A stretch of DNA of 64,000 bases from the NCBI RefSeq assembly GCF_000585395.1, contig NZ_KK073875.1:3571307-3635306 (forward strand), written 5' to 3'. Both the position numbers and the translations under genes were made by a program. Shown here one piece after another: positions 49,297 to 57,704 of this stretch. This DNA is from Saccharibacillus sacchari DSM 19268 (GTDB lineage: Bacteria; Bacillota; Bacilli; Paenibacillales; Paenibacillaceae). The first letter of the stretch is position 1; each line of letters begins with the position of its first letter. Under the pieces are notes generated by a model that saw nothing but the letters and a program-made list of their open reading frames with translations, was not told the DNA's origin and did not search any database.

Positions 49297-49380
49297 AAAA
49301 CCCATTCACTCCTAAGAGCGGACAGCCGCTTATCAGTGTTGGCTTCACGACTATGTTTTTCAAAAAAGGAGAAGGATCGG

Positions 49381-50973
49381 ATGAACTACAACGAATGGGT
49401 AGCCCCTGAACGTTATAACATGACGGAAGAAATGGAGCGCCACGCCCCGGACAAGATCGCGCTCAAATGGCTCGGCGAAGCCGAAGAGAAAGCGGAAATC
49501 ACGTACGGCGAACTGCTGAAGCAGGCGAACCGTCTGGCCGGAGGGCTTGCGCAGCAAGGGCTGCAAAAAGGCGATAAGGTGCTGGTTACGGTACCGCGCC
49601 GCATTATCGCTTACGTTACCTACTTGGCTTGTTTGAAGCTCGGCTTGGTCATCATTCCGTCTTCGGAAATGCTGCGCGCCAAGGATCTCTCGTACCGCCT
49701 GCGCCACTCGGAAGCGCGCGCGGTGATCTCTTGGCCGTCGGTGACGGGCGAAGTGGATCGGATCGAAGAAGAGTTGCCTGAATTGAAGTATCGCATTCTG
49801 GCAACGGAAGCCGGAGACCTGTCGACGCAGGAAGGTTGGTTGAACCTGAATGCTTTGATGGAAGGCCAAGCCGATACGTTCGAGTCCGTGGAGACGTCGC
49901 GCGACGATATGGCGATCCTGGCGTATACATCGGGAACGACCGGCAATCCGAAGGCTGTCGTGCATACGCACGGCTGGGGATTCGCGCATCTGCGCATCAC
50001 TGCTTCGTGGCTGGATATCAAGGAGACGGATACGGTCTGGGCAACGGCAGCTCCGGGCTGGCAAAAATGGATCTGGAGTCCGTTCCTGTCCGTGCTCGGA
50101 AGCGGAGCGACCGGGTTCTTCTACAGCGGTTCGTTCGAGCCGAAGCGTTATTTGCACCTGCTTCAAGACTATAAAGTCGGCGTGCTGTGCTGTACCCCGA
50201 CCGAATATCGTTTGATGGCGAAAACGCACGGACTGGACGAGTACGACCTGACCAACCTTCGCAGCGCCGTATCGGCGGGCGAACCGCTGAACCAGGAAGT
50301 CATCAACGTATTCCGCAAGCATCATAATTTGACCATTCGCGACGGCTACGGCCAGACCGAGAGCACGCTGCTCATCGGCAATCTGGTCGGTTCGGAGATT
50401 CGTCTCGGCGCAATGGGCAAATCGATGGCGGAAGGACTGGCGCTGGTCGTCGACGACGAAGGCGTTCCTGTCGCTCCGGGCGAAGTCGGCAATATCGCCG
50501 TGCACAGCGAACTTCCGGCCCTGTTCCGCGAATACTTCAAAGACCCGGATCGCAAAATGCAGTCCATGCGCGGCGAATACTTTATCACCGGCGACCGCGC
50601 GAGTCTGGACGAAGAAGGGTACTTCTGGTTCGAAGGCCGCGGCGACGATATTATCATCAGCTCGGGCTACACGATCGGACCGTTCGAGGTGGAAGAAGCC
50701 TTGATGAAGCATGCGGCGGTCAAAGAATGCGCGGCGGTTGCAAGCCCCGACGAGATTCGCGGCAGCATCGTCAAAGCGTTCGTCGTTCTGCGCGAAGACG
50801 CGGAAGGCACGCCGGAACTGGTCAAGGAATTGCAAACCCACGTCAAAGAATGGACCGCTCCTTACAAATACCCGCGCAAGATCGAATTCGTGACGGATTT
50901 GCCGAAGACCGCTTCGGGCAAGATCCGCCGGATCGAGCTGCGCGAGCAGGAGAAGCGGAACGCTTCGAATTGA
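49381..50973 (+). CDS. AMP-forming acyl-CoA synthetase (acetyl-CoA synthetase-like)
   Basis: ATG 49381 follows AAAAAAGGAG; the frame continues upstream without a site. The 530-residue adenylating enzyme has motif I LAYTSGTTGNPKAVVHTH (ATP-binding P-loop), motif A5-like DGYGQTEST, motif A7/A8 GEYFITGDRASLDEEGYFWFEGRGDDIIISSGYTIGPFEVEEAL, and the catalytic Lys in TASGKIRRIELR near the C terminus. The size and APGWQKWIWSPFLSVLGSGA segment fit the AcsA/YtcI medium-chain or acetyl-CoA synthetase group. It activates a carboxylic acid, perhaps acetate, to its CoA thioester. A terminator follows. Confidence 0.92.
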   Translation: MNYNEWVAPERYNMTEEMERHAPDKIALKWLGEAEEKAEITYGELLKQANRLAGGLAQQGLQKGDKVLVTVPRRIIAYVTYLACLKLGLVIIPSSEMLRAKDLSYRLRHSEARAVISWPSVTGEVDRIEEELPELKYRILATEAGDLSTQEGWLNLNALMEGQADTFESVETSRDDMAILAYTSGTTGNPKAVVHTHGWGFAHLRITASWLDIKETDTVWATAAPGWQKWIWSPFLSVLGSGATGFFYSGSFEPKRYLHLLQDYKVGVLCCTPTEYRLMAKTHGLDEYDLTNLRSAVSAGEPLNQEVINVFRKHHNLTIRDGYGQTESTLLIGNLVGSEIRLGAMGKSMAEGLALVVDDEGVPVAPGEVGNIAVHSELPALFREYFKDPDRKMQSMRGEYFITGDRASLDEEGYFWFEGRGDDIIISSGYTIGPFEVEEALMKHAAVKECAAVASPDEIRGSIVKAFVVLREDAEGTPELVKELQTHVKEWTAPYKYPRKIEFVTDLPKTASGKIRRIELREQEKRNASN

Positions 50974-50991
50974 TGTTCCCGATTGTATAGC

Positions 50992-51032
50992 AAAACGGCT
51001 CCGGCGTCTGACGATGCCGGAGCCGTTTTTTT
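50992..51032 (+). terminator. Terminator after the acyl-CoA synthetase
   Basis: AAAACGGCTCCGGC (50992-51005) pairs perfectly with GCCGGAGCCGTTTT (51016-51029), followed by TTT. Confidence 0.93.
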
Positions 51033-51171
51033 GCATGCTATTTAGAAGATGAAGATATTTCGATATTTTTAAGCGATATCTATGTACATTTTTCTTCGTA
51101 ACGCTGATATTATTATATTCGGTCGGCATAAGCCGAAAAAGAGAGAACTTGGTTGGGAGACTAGAGAGAGC

Positions 51172-52089
51172 ATGAAAAAATCAATCGCAATTCCGCTGAC
51201 GATCTCGATTATCGCGATTTCGTTTTCGGCCATATTCGTAAAATGGTCGGACGCGCCGTCTTCGATCATCAGCATGTACCGCATGTGGTTTGCCTGCATT
51301 CTGATGCTGCCGATCGTCTGGGTCAAGCGGGGAGAGTTCAAAAAGCTCAGCCGGAAAGAAGTCTTTCTGCTGATCTTTTCCGGATTGTTTCTGGCGATGC
51401 ATTTCGCGTTATGGTTTGAATCGCTCAAGCTGACCACGGTCGCGAGTTCCACGATCATTTTGGCGCTTCAGCCGCTCGTCTCGCTGCTGGTCGGATTCCT
51501 GTTGTTCAAAGAACGCACCACGCGTGCCTCGATCGCGGCGCTTGCCGTGGCGACGTTCGGAGTCGGCTTGATCGGATGGGGCGATATCGGGCTGAGCGCG
51601 CAGGCGATCCGCGGCGATATTTTGTCGTTCTTATGCGTGATCGCGGTAGTGGGTTACTTGTTTATCGGACAGAATGCGGTGAAAAAAGTATCGCATTGGA
51701 TCTACAGCTTCAGCGTATTCTTTTCGGCGGCTGTTTTTCTGACGATCTTCAATGTCGCGACGACGCAGGAGTTTTTCGCTTATCCGGCCAAAGAATGGGG
51801 CGTGTTCGCGCTGCTCGCGGTCGTGCCGACGCTGTCGCATATCATTAACAACTGGCTGCTGAATTACGTGAACGCGACGACGATTTCCATGAGCATTCTG
51901 GGCGAGCCGGTCGGCGCTTCGCTGCTGGCGGTATGGCTGCTCGGCGAGCATATGACCGCGATTCAACTCGTGGGCGGCGTGCTGGTATTGGCGGGCATGT
52001 CTATGTTCCTGATCCGTCAGTCGAGCGCGGCGCGTCCGGCATTGGAACAATCTTCGGACGTGCCAGCACGGACAGCGGAAACCCCATAA
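51172..52089 (+). CDS. EamA/DMT-family transporter
   Basis: I start at ATG 51172 (305 residues); the ribosome-binding site (GAGAGAG) is weak, and the longer frame starts poorly. Ten predicted membrane helices come in two EamA halves: AIPLTISIIAISFSAIFVKWS ... LTTVASSTIILALQPLVSLLVGFLLFKER, and LSFLCVIAVVGYLFIGQNA ... ATTISMSILGEPVGASLLAVWLLGEHMTAIQLVGGVLVLAGMSMFL. These proteins export or exchange small metabolites such as amino acids or nucleotide derivatives. The last 89 bp overlap the convergent GNAT gene on the other strand. Confidence 0.92.
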   Translation: MKKSIAIPLTISIIAISFSAIFVKWSDAPSSIISMYRMWFACILMLPIVWVKRGEFKKLSRKEVFLLIFSGLFLAMHFALWFESLKLTTVASSTIILALQPLVSLLVGFLLFKERTTRASIAALAVATFGVGLIGWGDIGLSAQAIRGDILSFLCVIAVVGYLFIGQNAVKKVSHWIYSFSVFFSAAVFLTIFNVATTQEFFAYPAKEWGVFALLAVVPTLSHIINNWLLNYVNATTISMSILGEPVGASLLAVWLLGEHMTAIQLVGGVLVLAGMSMFLIRQSSAARPALEQSSDVPARTAETP

Positions 52090-52594
52090 ATCGGCTGTAG
52101 AGCCGCAAGTATTCTGCGCGTCCGACCGGTCCTCCGATTACGAGCGCTTCGTACCAAACGCCGAATTCCTTCATTAGAAACCCGGAGCCGGCATAGCCGT
52201 TTCGTACGTAAAATTCGCGTCGGCGCAGACGTTCGGCCGCGTTCGGCGAATCTTTTTCCGCGGCTTCGATATTGAGCACGATCCGGCTGTCGGCGTACGT
52301 CAGGCGAAGCTGCTCCAAAATCCGGCTGCCGTAGCCGTTCGACCGGAGCGCCGGATCGATCGCCAGATACATGACGAATGCCAGATCCCGATCGCGGGAC
52401 AAGGACAAATAGGTGAATCCGATGAACGTATCGTTTTCGTAATAAGCGGTAAAATCGACGAAGGACTTCCGTGCTTTCCTGAGAAGGATGGACATGGGGG
52501 CTCTTTCGTTTGCGGGGAAAGCTTCTTCGTATAACGTCTTGATTATAGGAAGAACGGAAGACTGCTTGGTGATCGCTTCGGTTCGTAAATGCAT
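52001..52594 (-). CDS. GNAT family N-acetyltransferase
   Basis: ATG at 52592-52594 follows AAAAAGGAG on the minus strand, so the longer upstream frame is rejected. The 197-residue protein has a GNAT core: IGFTYLSLSRDRDLAFVMYLAIDPALRSNGYGSRILEQLRLTY, with the acetyl-CoA loop RSNGYGSRIL, then VLNIEAAEKDSPNAAERLRRREFYVRNGYAGSGF. The C-terminal 45 residues (PVGRAEYLRLYSRFMGFP) extend beyond the usual fold and lie opposite the EamA gene's 3' end. The substrate is unknown. Confidence 0.88.
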   Translation of the reverse strand: MHLRTEAITKQSSVLPIIKTLYEEAFPANERAPMSILLRKARKSFVDFTAYYENDTFIGFTYLSLSRDRDLAFVMYLAIDPALRSNGYGSRILEQLRLTYADSRIVLNIEAAEKDSPNAAERLRRREFYVRNGYAGSGFLMKEFGVWYEALVIGGPVGRAEYLRLYSRFMGFPLSVLARPKIVPMPDAPRSTDGSGT

Positions 52595-52713
52595 GGGAAG
52601 GCTCCTTTTTTTGAATAGGATCTGTTCTTCAAGTGTAAAGCTCTGGAATCCCGGCCGCAAATCCTTTATAGTAAAAATGCTTTTACATAATTGCAGATCG
52701 AGGAGGCGATGCC

Positions 52714-53049
52714 ATGAATACCGAAAGCACGAACATCGAAATCCGGATCGACGAGCGAATGTTCGAGGTGACCGGATTGCGGGAATTCGCGGTCGAAGGA
52801 CCGGATGGTCGCAAGCGGCGGGCGTTCGCCTTCGATTTTAAGGTGACGCATGAAGAATACCACGACGTGGCGACGCTGTTGTACAACGGAACGTTTCGCC
52901 TGCGCATCCCGCAGCTTGAATTCGACGGCGAGACGGACATGCATAACTATTCGACGTCGCTTGATAATTTGTATGAAAAAGATACAGTCGGCGATTATCA
53001 TCTCGAATTGGCCGAGCGCCCTAACGATCAAAAAGGAGGCAATTCATGA
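52714..53049 (+). CDS. DUF3219 (YkvR-like) protein
   Basis: GGAGG precedes ATG 52714 by about 8 bp. The 111-residue protein is strand-rich: FDFKVTHEEYHDVATLLYNGTFRLRIPQLEFDGETDMHNYSTSLDNLYEKDTVGDYHLELAE. This matches the DUF3219 family (B. subtilis YkvR), especially the YHDVA-TLLY and NYSTSL-NLYE motifs. Function is unknown. It overlaps the DinB-like gene by ATGA (53046-53049), so the two are co-translated. Confidence 0.85.
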   Translation: MNTESTNIEIRIDERMFEVTGLREFAVEGPDGRKRRAFAFDFKVTHEEYHDVATLLYNGTFRLRIPQLEFDGETDMHNYSTSLDNLYEKDTVGDYHLELAERPNDQKGGNS

Positions 53050-53513
53050 CGGAACGCGAGATTTTTCTGGAACAGCTTCAAGTGTGCCGCAGCAAAAACG
53101 GGTGGTTCACTTCGATGGCCGCCGCGATCAAAGGATTGACGCAGAAACAGGCCGATTGGAAAAGCAACGGGGAAATGAACAGCGTACACGAGACCGTGCG
53201 CCATTTGGACTTTTACAATAGACGATACTTGAATCGGTTTCTCGGTCAGGACGTTCCGGCTTTCGAAGGCGACAACGACGATACGTTCGAACCTTTGGAC
53301 GGCGCGGAAGGCACATGGGCCGAAGCGCTGGAAGCCTACGACGCTACGATGGAAAGCTGGATCGACGCGGTGGAACAGGCCGAAGACGGCATTTTGGAAA
53401 AATGGGCCGGCGATCTGACTCATTTGACGATGCACAATGCTTACCATATCGGACAAATCGTCTTCATCCGCAAGCAGCAAGGTTCGTGGGACAAGAAGTA
53501 CGGCGTCAGCTAA
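53046..53513 (+). CDS. DinB-family four-helix protein
   Basis: The start is in the ATGA overlap with the DUF3219 gene. The 155-residue protein has the DinB four-helix pattern: FLEQLQVCRSKNGWFTSMAAAIKGLTQKQADWKS, then SVHETVRHLDFYNRRYLNRFLG (first metal His region) and LTMHNAYHIGQIVFIRKQQGSW (the HxxxHxGQI metal signature of DinB). Members bind Zn or Ni and some are thiol-dependent transferases of bacillithiol. Its substrate is unknown. Confidence 0.88.
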   Translation: MTEREIFLEQLQVCRSKNGWFTSMAAAIKGLTQKQADWKSNGEMNSVHETVRHLDFYNRRYLNRFLGQDVPAFEGDNDDTFEPLDGAEGTWAEALEAYDATMESWIDAVEQAEDGILEKWAGDLTHLTMHNAYHIGQIVFIRKQQGSWDKKYGVS

Positions 53514-53572
53514 ATGCGCATCAACGCCATGAATAACCGGGAGCATGGGCCTCGGAAAGCGGGGGAAAGGAA

Positions 53573-54505
53573 TTGACTTTACAGCAGCTCAGGTATGCAA
53601 TCGAGGTGGCGGGCTGCGGCTCGATCAACGAGGCGGCCAAACGCCTGTTCATCTCGCAGCCGAGTCTGTCCAATGCGATAAAAGATCTGGAGCAGGAACT
53701 CGGCATTACCATTTTTGACCGAACCAATCGGGGAATCACCTTGTCGGCGGACGGCGTCGAGTTTATGGCGCATGCCCGGCAGATCGTCGAACAGGCGGAA
53801 CTGCTGGAAGGACGCTATAAAAACAAACGCCGCACGGCGGTGCATTTTTCCGTGTCGACGCAGCATTACGCTTTCGCATCCGAAGCATTCGCTGCGTTGA
53901 TGGAAGGCAGCGACGAAGAGGAGTATGCGTTCTCGCTTCGGGAAACGCAGACTTCGGACATCATCGAAGACGTGCGGACGCTGCGGAGCGATCTCGGTAT
54001 CCTTTACCTGTGCGACCGCAATGCTCGGGTCATGAACAAGATGTTCAGCGACGGAAGCCTTAAATTTACGCCTTTATTTAATACGCAGCCGCATATCTTT
54101 GTCGGCGTTTCGCATCCGCTCGCGCGTCGCGGGATGGTTACGGTGGAGGATCTTCAGCCGTATCCGTACGTTACGTTCGATCAGGGAGAGAGTAGCTCGC
54201 TGCATTTTGCGGAAGAGATGTTGAATTTGCCGGAGGCGGCGCGCAGTATCAAGATCAACGACCGCGCCACGTTGACCAGCCTGCTTGCGAGCACGCATAG
54301 TTACACGGTCGGAAGCGGCATTTTGCCTGCGGAGCTTGACGGGTCGGTGCTCAAATCGGTTCCCGTCGAGACGGGCGAGCTGTTCACGATCGGTTGGATT
54401 GCGCACAAAGACCGGCGTCCGAGCCGGGTAGCGGCTTCGTATGTCGAGTTGCTCAACGATCTGGTGGCACGGCGGTATTTTGCGGCCAACCAGTTCTTAT
54501 TCTAG
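53573..54505 (+). CDS. LysR-family transcriptional regulator
   Basis: TTG 53573 follows GGGGGAAAGG. The 310-residue regulator has the LysR winged HTH at the N terminus (MTLQQLRYAIEVAGCGSINEAAKRLFISQPSLSNAIKDLEQELGITIFDRTNRGITLSADG) followed by a periplasmic-binding-protein-like effector domain from about residue 90 to 300. It is encoded immediately upstream (41 bp) and in the same direction as the first MetE-like gene, so it probably controls sulfur or methionine metabolism, as CysL/YtlI-type regulators do. The effector is unknown. Confidence 0.92.
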   Translation: MTLQQLRYAIEVAGCGSINEAAKRLFISQPSLSNAIKDLEQELGITIFDRTNRGITLSADGVEFMAHARQIVEQAELLEGRYKNKRRTAVHFSVSTQHYAFASEAFAALMEGSDEEEYAFSLRETQTSDIIEDVRTLRSDLGILYLCDRNARVMNKMFSDGSLKFTPLFNTQPHIFVGVSHPLARRGMVTVEDLQPYPYVTFDQGESSSLHFAEEMLNLPEAARSIKINDRATLTSLLASTHSYTVGSGILPAELDGSVLKSVPVETGELFTIGWIAHKDRRPSRVAASYVELLNDLVARRYFAANQFLF

Positions 54506-54546
54506 TAGGATCTGCATTATTTTATTCAAGAATTCGGGAGGAACGT

Positions 54547-55671
54547 ATGCAAAGTCCAGTGATTGGCACAACCAGAACAAAACCGCCTTTTCGCTGCGAT
54601 CTCGTCGGCAGCTTCCTGCGGCCGCCGGAGCTGATCGAAGCCCGGAAGCTGCATCGGGAAGGAGCGCTTACGGACGAGGGGTTAACGGAGCTTGAGACGG
54701 CAGAGATCATTAAGCTTATACAGCGTCAAAAAGAAGCCGGGCTTCCCGTCGTCACCGACGGCGAGTTCCGGCGCTCATGGTGGCATCTCGATTTCTTTTT
54801 CGGCGTTGAAGGCACCGAAAAGATTGATCTGAACGCGGCCGCAGGACGTACGGATGCCAAGCAGCGGGCGGAAACGTTCCGCGTCGCGAATAAAATTTCG
54901 TTCGGCGACCACCCCATGCTGCGTCATTTCGAGTCCTTGCGCGATCTTGCGGCGGGAAGCGGCATGATGCCCAAAATGACCATTCCTTCGCCGGCGTTGT
55001 TCCATTTCGTTCAACGGTACAACGGCGGGAATGCTTATGCGGGAGACGAAGAGCTGTTCGCGGATATCGTGCACGTGTACCGGGATGCGATCCAGGCCTT
55101 TTACGATGCGGGTTGTCGATACTTGCAGCTTGACGATACCTCTTGGGGAACGTTGTGCAGCTTGCTGCATCGCACGCAGCTGCGCAGCCAGGGTACGGAC
55201 CCGGATCAGCTCGCGGCCGATTACGTGCGGCTCATTAACGAGTCGATCGCGGAGCGTCCGGACGATATGGTCATTGCACTGCATGTCTGCCGGGGGAATT
55301 TCCATTCGACGTGGTTCGCTTCGGGCGGTTACGAACCTGTGGCGGAAGCATTGTTCGGCGGCTGCAAAGTGGATGCCTTTTTCCTGGAGTACGATAACGA
55401 ACGCGCAGGAGGCTTCGAACCGCTTCGCTTTATCCGTGACCAATTCGTCGTACTGGGATTGGTGACCACCAAGCACGGAGGACTGGAAAGCAAAGAAGCG
55501 TTGAAAGCACGGATTGCGGAAGCCGCTTCGTTCGTGTCGATCGATCAGCTTTGCTTGAGCACGCAGTGCGGCTTCGCTTCGACCGAGGAAGGCAATCTGT
55601 TGACAGAAGACGAGCAATGGGAAAAAATTCGCCTTGTTGCGGAGACGGCTGCGGAAGTGTGGCCGGGCTAA
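54547..55671 (+). CDS. MetE-like B12-independent methionine synthase family protein (YxjG/YxjH type), copy 1
   Basis: ATG 54547 follows GGGAGG; earlier starts lie inside the LysR gene. The 374-residue protein corresponds to the C-terminal half of MetE: FRCDLVGSFLRPPELIEARKL, VVTDGEFRRSWWHLDFFFG, LQLDDTSWG, and the zinc ligands in ALHVCRGNFHSTW (His-x-Cys) and STQCGFASTEEG (Cys). It lacks the N-terminal folate-binding duplicate barrel, as in YxjG/YxjH, whose methyl donor is uncertain. A similar gene lies 251 bp downstream. Regulated probably by the adjacent LysR protein. Confidence 0.9.
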   Translation: MQSPVIGTTRTKPPFRCDLVGSFLRPPELIEARKLHREGALTDEGLTELETAEIIKLIQRQKEAGLPVVTDGEFRRSWWHLDFFFGVEGTEKIDLNAAAGRTDAKQRAETFRVANKISFGDHPMLRHFESLRDLAAGSGMMPKMTIPSPALFHFVQRYNGGNAYAGDEELFADIVHVYRDAIQAFYDAGCRYLQLDDTSWGTLCSLLHRTQLRSQGTDPDQLAADYVRLINESIAERPDDMVIALHVCRGNFHSTWFASGGYEPVAEALFGGCKVDAFFLEYDNERAGGFEPLRFIRDQFVVLGLVTTKHGGLESKEALKARIAEAASFVSIDQLCLSTQCGFASTEEGNLLTEDEQWEKIRLVAETAAEVWPG

Positions 55672-55710
55672 GCCTGCGTTCGTGCACCAATTTGTGTATA
55701 AATCCGACTG

Positions 55711-55754
55711 CTATACCCCGTTATACGAATCGCGTATAACGGGGTATAGCTTTT
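55711..55754 (+). terminator. Perfect 17-bp terminator between the MetE-like genes
   Basis: CTATACCCCGTTATACG (55711-55727) pairs perfectly with CGTATAACGGGGTATAG (55733-55749) around AATCG, followed by CTTTTT. It isolates the first MetE-like gene from the second. Confidence 0.95.
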
Positions 55755-55921
55755 TGGCGTTACGCGGGCTTTTTTTGAAAATGGTATAGTAGTCTTTAAT
55801 ATTATTGTTGGAGTTAGCGAGCAAGTCGAGACTTTGCGGTTAAAGGTTTGCTGAATCAGACACGCCGTACACTTGCCTAAACATGAAAATATATTCCGGA
55901 TTCCCGAGGAGGAACTTATCC

Positions 55922-57067
55922 ATGAGCACGATTTTCGAGCAAGCCGTTCAACGAGACACCGTACCTTTCCGTCACGACATCGTAGGCAGCTTCTTGCGTC
56001 CGCAAGCGATCAAGGATGCGCGAATCAAGTTCGCCGCAGGCGAGATCGATGCAGCCGCTCTTCGCAAGATCGAAGACGAAGAGATTATCAAGCTGGTCGA
56101 AAAGCAAAAAGAAGTCGGTCTCAAAGGCGTAACGGACGGCGAATTCCGTCGCTCGTGGTGGCACCTCGACTTCTTCTGGGGCCTCGGCGGCGTCAGCAAG
56201 AAAGCGTCGGATACAGGGTATCTGTTCCATGGCGTGGAATCCCGTGCGGAAACCGCCCTGCTGATCGGCAAAGTCGGCGAAGGCGCGAAGCATCCGATGG
56301 TCGAAGACTTTAAGTTCCTGAACAGCGTAGCCGGCGACGACGCCGTGGCACGCCAAACGATCCCGGCTCCGGCGCAGCTGCTGTTCGAACTGTTCCGCGG
56401 CGACAACATCAAGACGGTCGACGAGTTTTACCCGAACCGTCAAGATCTGTATACGGATGTCGCAACGGCTTACCGCGATGCGATCTTGGCCTTCTACGAA
56501 GCCGGATGCCGCAACATCCAACTCGACGACTGCACATGGGGCGCGCTGAGCGACCGTCAATTCCGCGCAATGCAGGACGAAGCGGGCGTAGACATCAACG
56601 AGATGGCAAAAGGATTCCTGTTCGTCAACAACTTGGCGATCGAGAACCTGCCTGCTGATCTCGTCGTGACGACGCATGTATGCCGCGGCAACTTCAAATC
56701 GACCTATGCCGGCGAAGGCGGCGGCTATGATCCGATCGCGGAAATCCTGTTCGCGGGCTCTAACGTGTCGGCGTTCTACCTGGAATACGACAGCGAGCGC
56801 GCAGGCGGATTCGAGCCGCTGAAATACGTGAAGGACCAACAAGTCGTGCTCGGTCTGTTCAGCTCGAAATTCGGCGAGCTGGAAGACAAAGAGCAGATCC
56901 TCAAGCGGATCGAGGAAGCGGCTCAGTACGTGGACATCAACCAATTGTGCGTCAGCCCGCAGTGCGGCTTCGCTTCGACGGAAGAAGGCAACGTGTTGAC
57001 GGAAGAGCAGCAGTGGGCGAAGCTGAAGTTCGTGAAGGAAGTCGCCGAGGAAGTATGGGGAGCGTAA
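55922..57067 (+). CDS. MetE-like B12-independent methionine synthase family protein (YxjG/YxjH type), copy 2
   Basis: ATG 55922 follows GAGGAGGAAC. The 381-residue protein is a paralogue of the preceding gene: FRHDIVGSFLRPQAIKDARIKF, GVTDGEFRRSWWHLDFFWGLGG, IQLDDCTWGALS, with ligand segments VVTTHVCRGNFKSTY and SPQCGFASTEEGNVL. Codon use is strongly biased (many GGC, GAC and AAC codons), suggesting high expression. TATAGT at 55785-55790 could be a -10, leaving a leader of about 120 nt. No S-box riboswitch was recognised in it. A family-1 palindrome begins 2 bp after the stop. Confidence 0.92.
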   Translation: MSTIFEQAVQRDTVPFRHDIVGSFLRPQAIKDARIKFAAGEIDAAALRKIEDEEIIKLVEKQKEVGLKGVTDGEFRRSWWHLDFFWGLGGVSKKASDTGYLFHGVESRAETALLIGKVGEGAKHPMVEDFKFLNSVAGDDAVARQTIPAPAQLLFELFRGDNIKTVDEFYPNRQDLYTDVATAYRDAILAFYEAGCRNIQLDDCTWGALSDRQFRAMQDEAGVDINEMAKGFLFVNNLAIENLPADLVVTTHVCRGNFKSTYAGEGGGYDPIAEILFAGSNVSAFYLEYDSERAGGFEPLKYVKDQQVVLGLFSSKFGELEDKEQILKRIEEAAQYVDINQLCVSPQCGFASTEEGNVLTEEQQWAKLKFVKEVAEEVWGA

Positions 57068-57068
57068 A

Positions 57069-57237
57069 ACCCCTGTTCGTTGGGGAAGCTTAGGGGCGCT
57101 GCGGGAGAAATTCGTTCAAGTCGCTGTCTCAGCAGGACTTTTCAATTTGAATATGTATTCAAACTGAAAAGTCCTGCTTCAAAGGCGCCTTTCACTGAAT
57201 TTCTCCCTCCGCTTGAAGCTTCCGTTAATGACAGGGC
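57069..57237. repeat. Family-1 palindromic element, copy C
   Basis: About 169 bp: CCCCTGTT near 57070 and ACAGGG (57231) at the ends, GGAAGCTT (57084-57091) against AAGCTTCC (57216-57223), and a nearly perfect 23-bp tip stem starting AGCAGGACTTTTCA (57138) and ending TGAAAAGTCCTGCT. It carries CTGAATTTCTCCCTCCGC at 57195-57212. It follows the MetE-like gene's stop by 2 bp, and a run of T after 57238 suggests it also acts as terminator. Confidence 0.83.
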
Positions 57238-57287
57238 TTTTTTTAGGGAGTAAAAAAGCAAAATTAAAAAGAATAGAAAACGAAAAA

Positions 57288-57315
57288 AGTCTCGGTTCTT
57301 GGAACCGAGGCTTTT
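57288..57315 (+). terminator. Terminator-like hairpin left of copy D
   Basis: CTCGGTTC (57291-57298) pairs perfectly with GAACCGAG (57302-57309), followed by GCTTTT. Confidence 0.75.
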
Positions 57316-57342
57316 AAGTTATCGAAAACAAGCGACGTAACT

Positions 57343-57522
57343 GGAAGCGAGAAGACGGAGAGGGAAGTTCAGTGAAGGAATGAAATGTTCGCCTTTGAAA
57401 TCGGGAAAATACCACTAAAAATTTTAATTTTTCCCGATTTCAACACGCGACCTACAGTCTTTCGGAGAAAGGCACATCGGAAGCATTCGCTAACGAACTT
57501 CCCTCGGAGTCTTCTCGCTTCC
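57343..57522. repeat. Family-1 palindromic element, copy D
   Basis: Outer arms GGAAGCGAGAAGAC (57343-57356) and GTCTTCTCGCTTCC (57509-57522) are a perfect inverted pair, as are the inner arms TTGAAATCGGGAAAA (57395-57409) and TTTTCCCGATTTCAA (57429-57443). Read as reverse complement it aligns along its whole length with copy A. It stands in tandem with copy C, and the 637-bp gap 57068-57704 holds no gene. Confidence 0.87.
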
Positions 57523-57554
57523 CCCACCTACGCAGCTTTTTCGAAAAACGCAAA

Positions 57555-57585
57555 AGTTTCGGTTCTTACAGCCGGGACTTTTTTT
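57555..57585 (+). terminator. Terminator-like hairpin right of copy D
   Basis: AGTTTCGGTT (57555-57564) pairs with GCCGGGACT (57571-57579), using G-T pairs, followed by TTTTTT. It resembles the 57288 hairpin. Confidence 0.6.
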
Positions 57586-57704
57586 ATGGGGAGAAAAAGA
57601 GTAGAATAGGGAACCAAATAGACCGACAGCATGGGCGTCATGAGAATCGAGATGAGCGGATTCAAGTCCAAGGAGCTGCAAGGAAAAGGAGCGAAGAGAA
57701 TTCC

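Noticed and set aside
49360-51129. 589-codon minus-strand frame opposite the acyl-CoA synthetase
   Set aside because: It reads through the terminator and mirrors the adenylation gene; codon-position composition supports the plus strand.
55755-55921. S-box or other SAM riboswitch in the MetE-like leader
   Set aside because: The conserved S-box core and its terminator arrangement were not seen; the leader has no clear anti-terminator pair.
57069-57522. CRISPR array from repeated palindromic blocks
   Set aside because: The blocks are not equally spaced, have no unique spacers of uniform length, and no cas genes are in the window.
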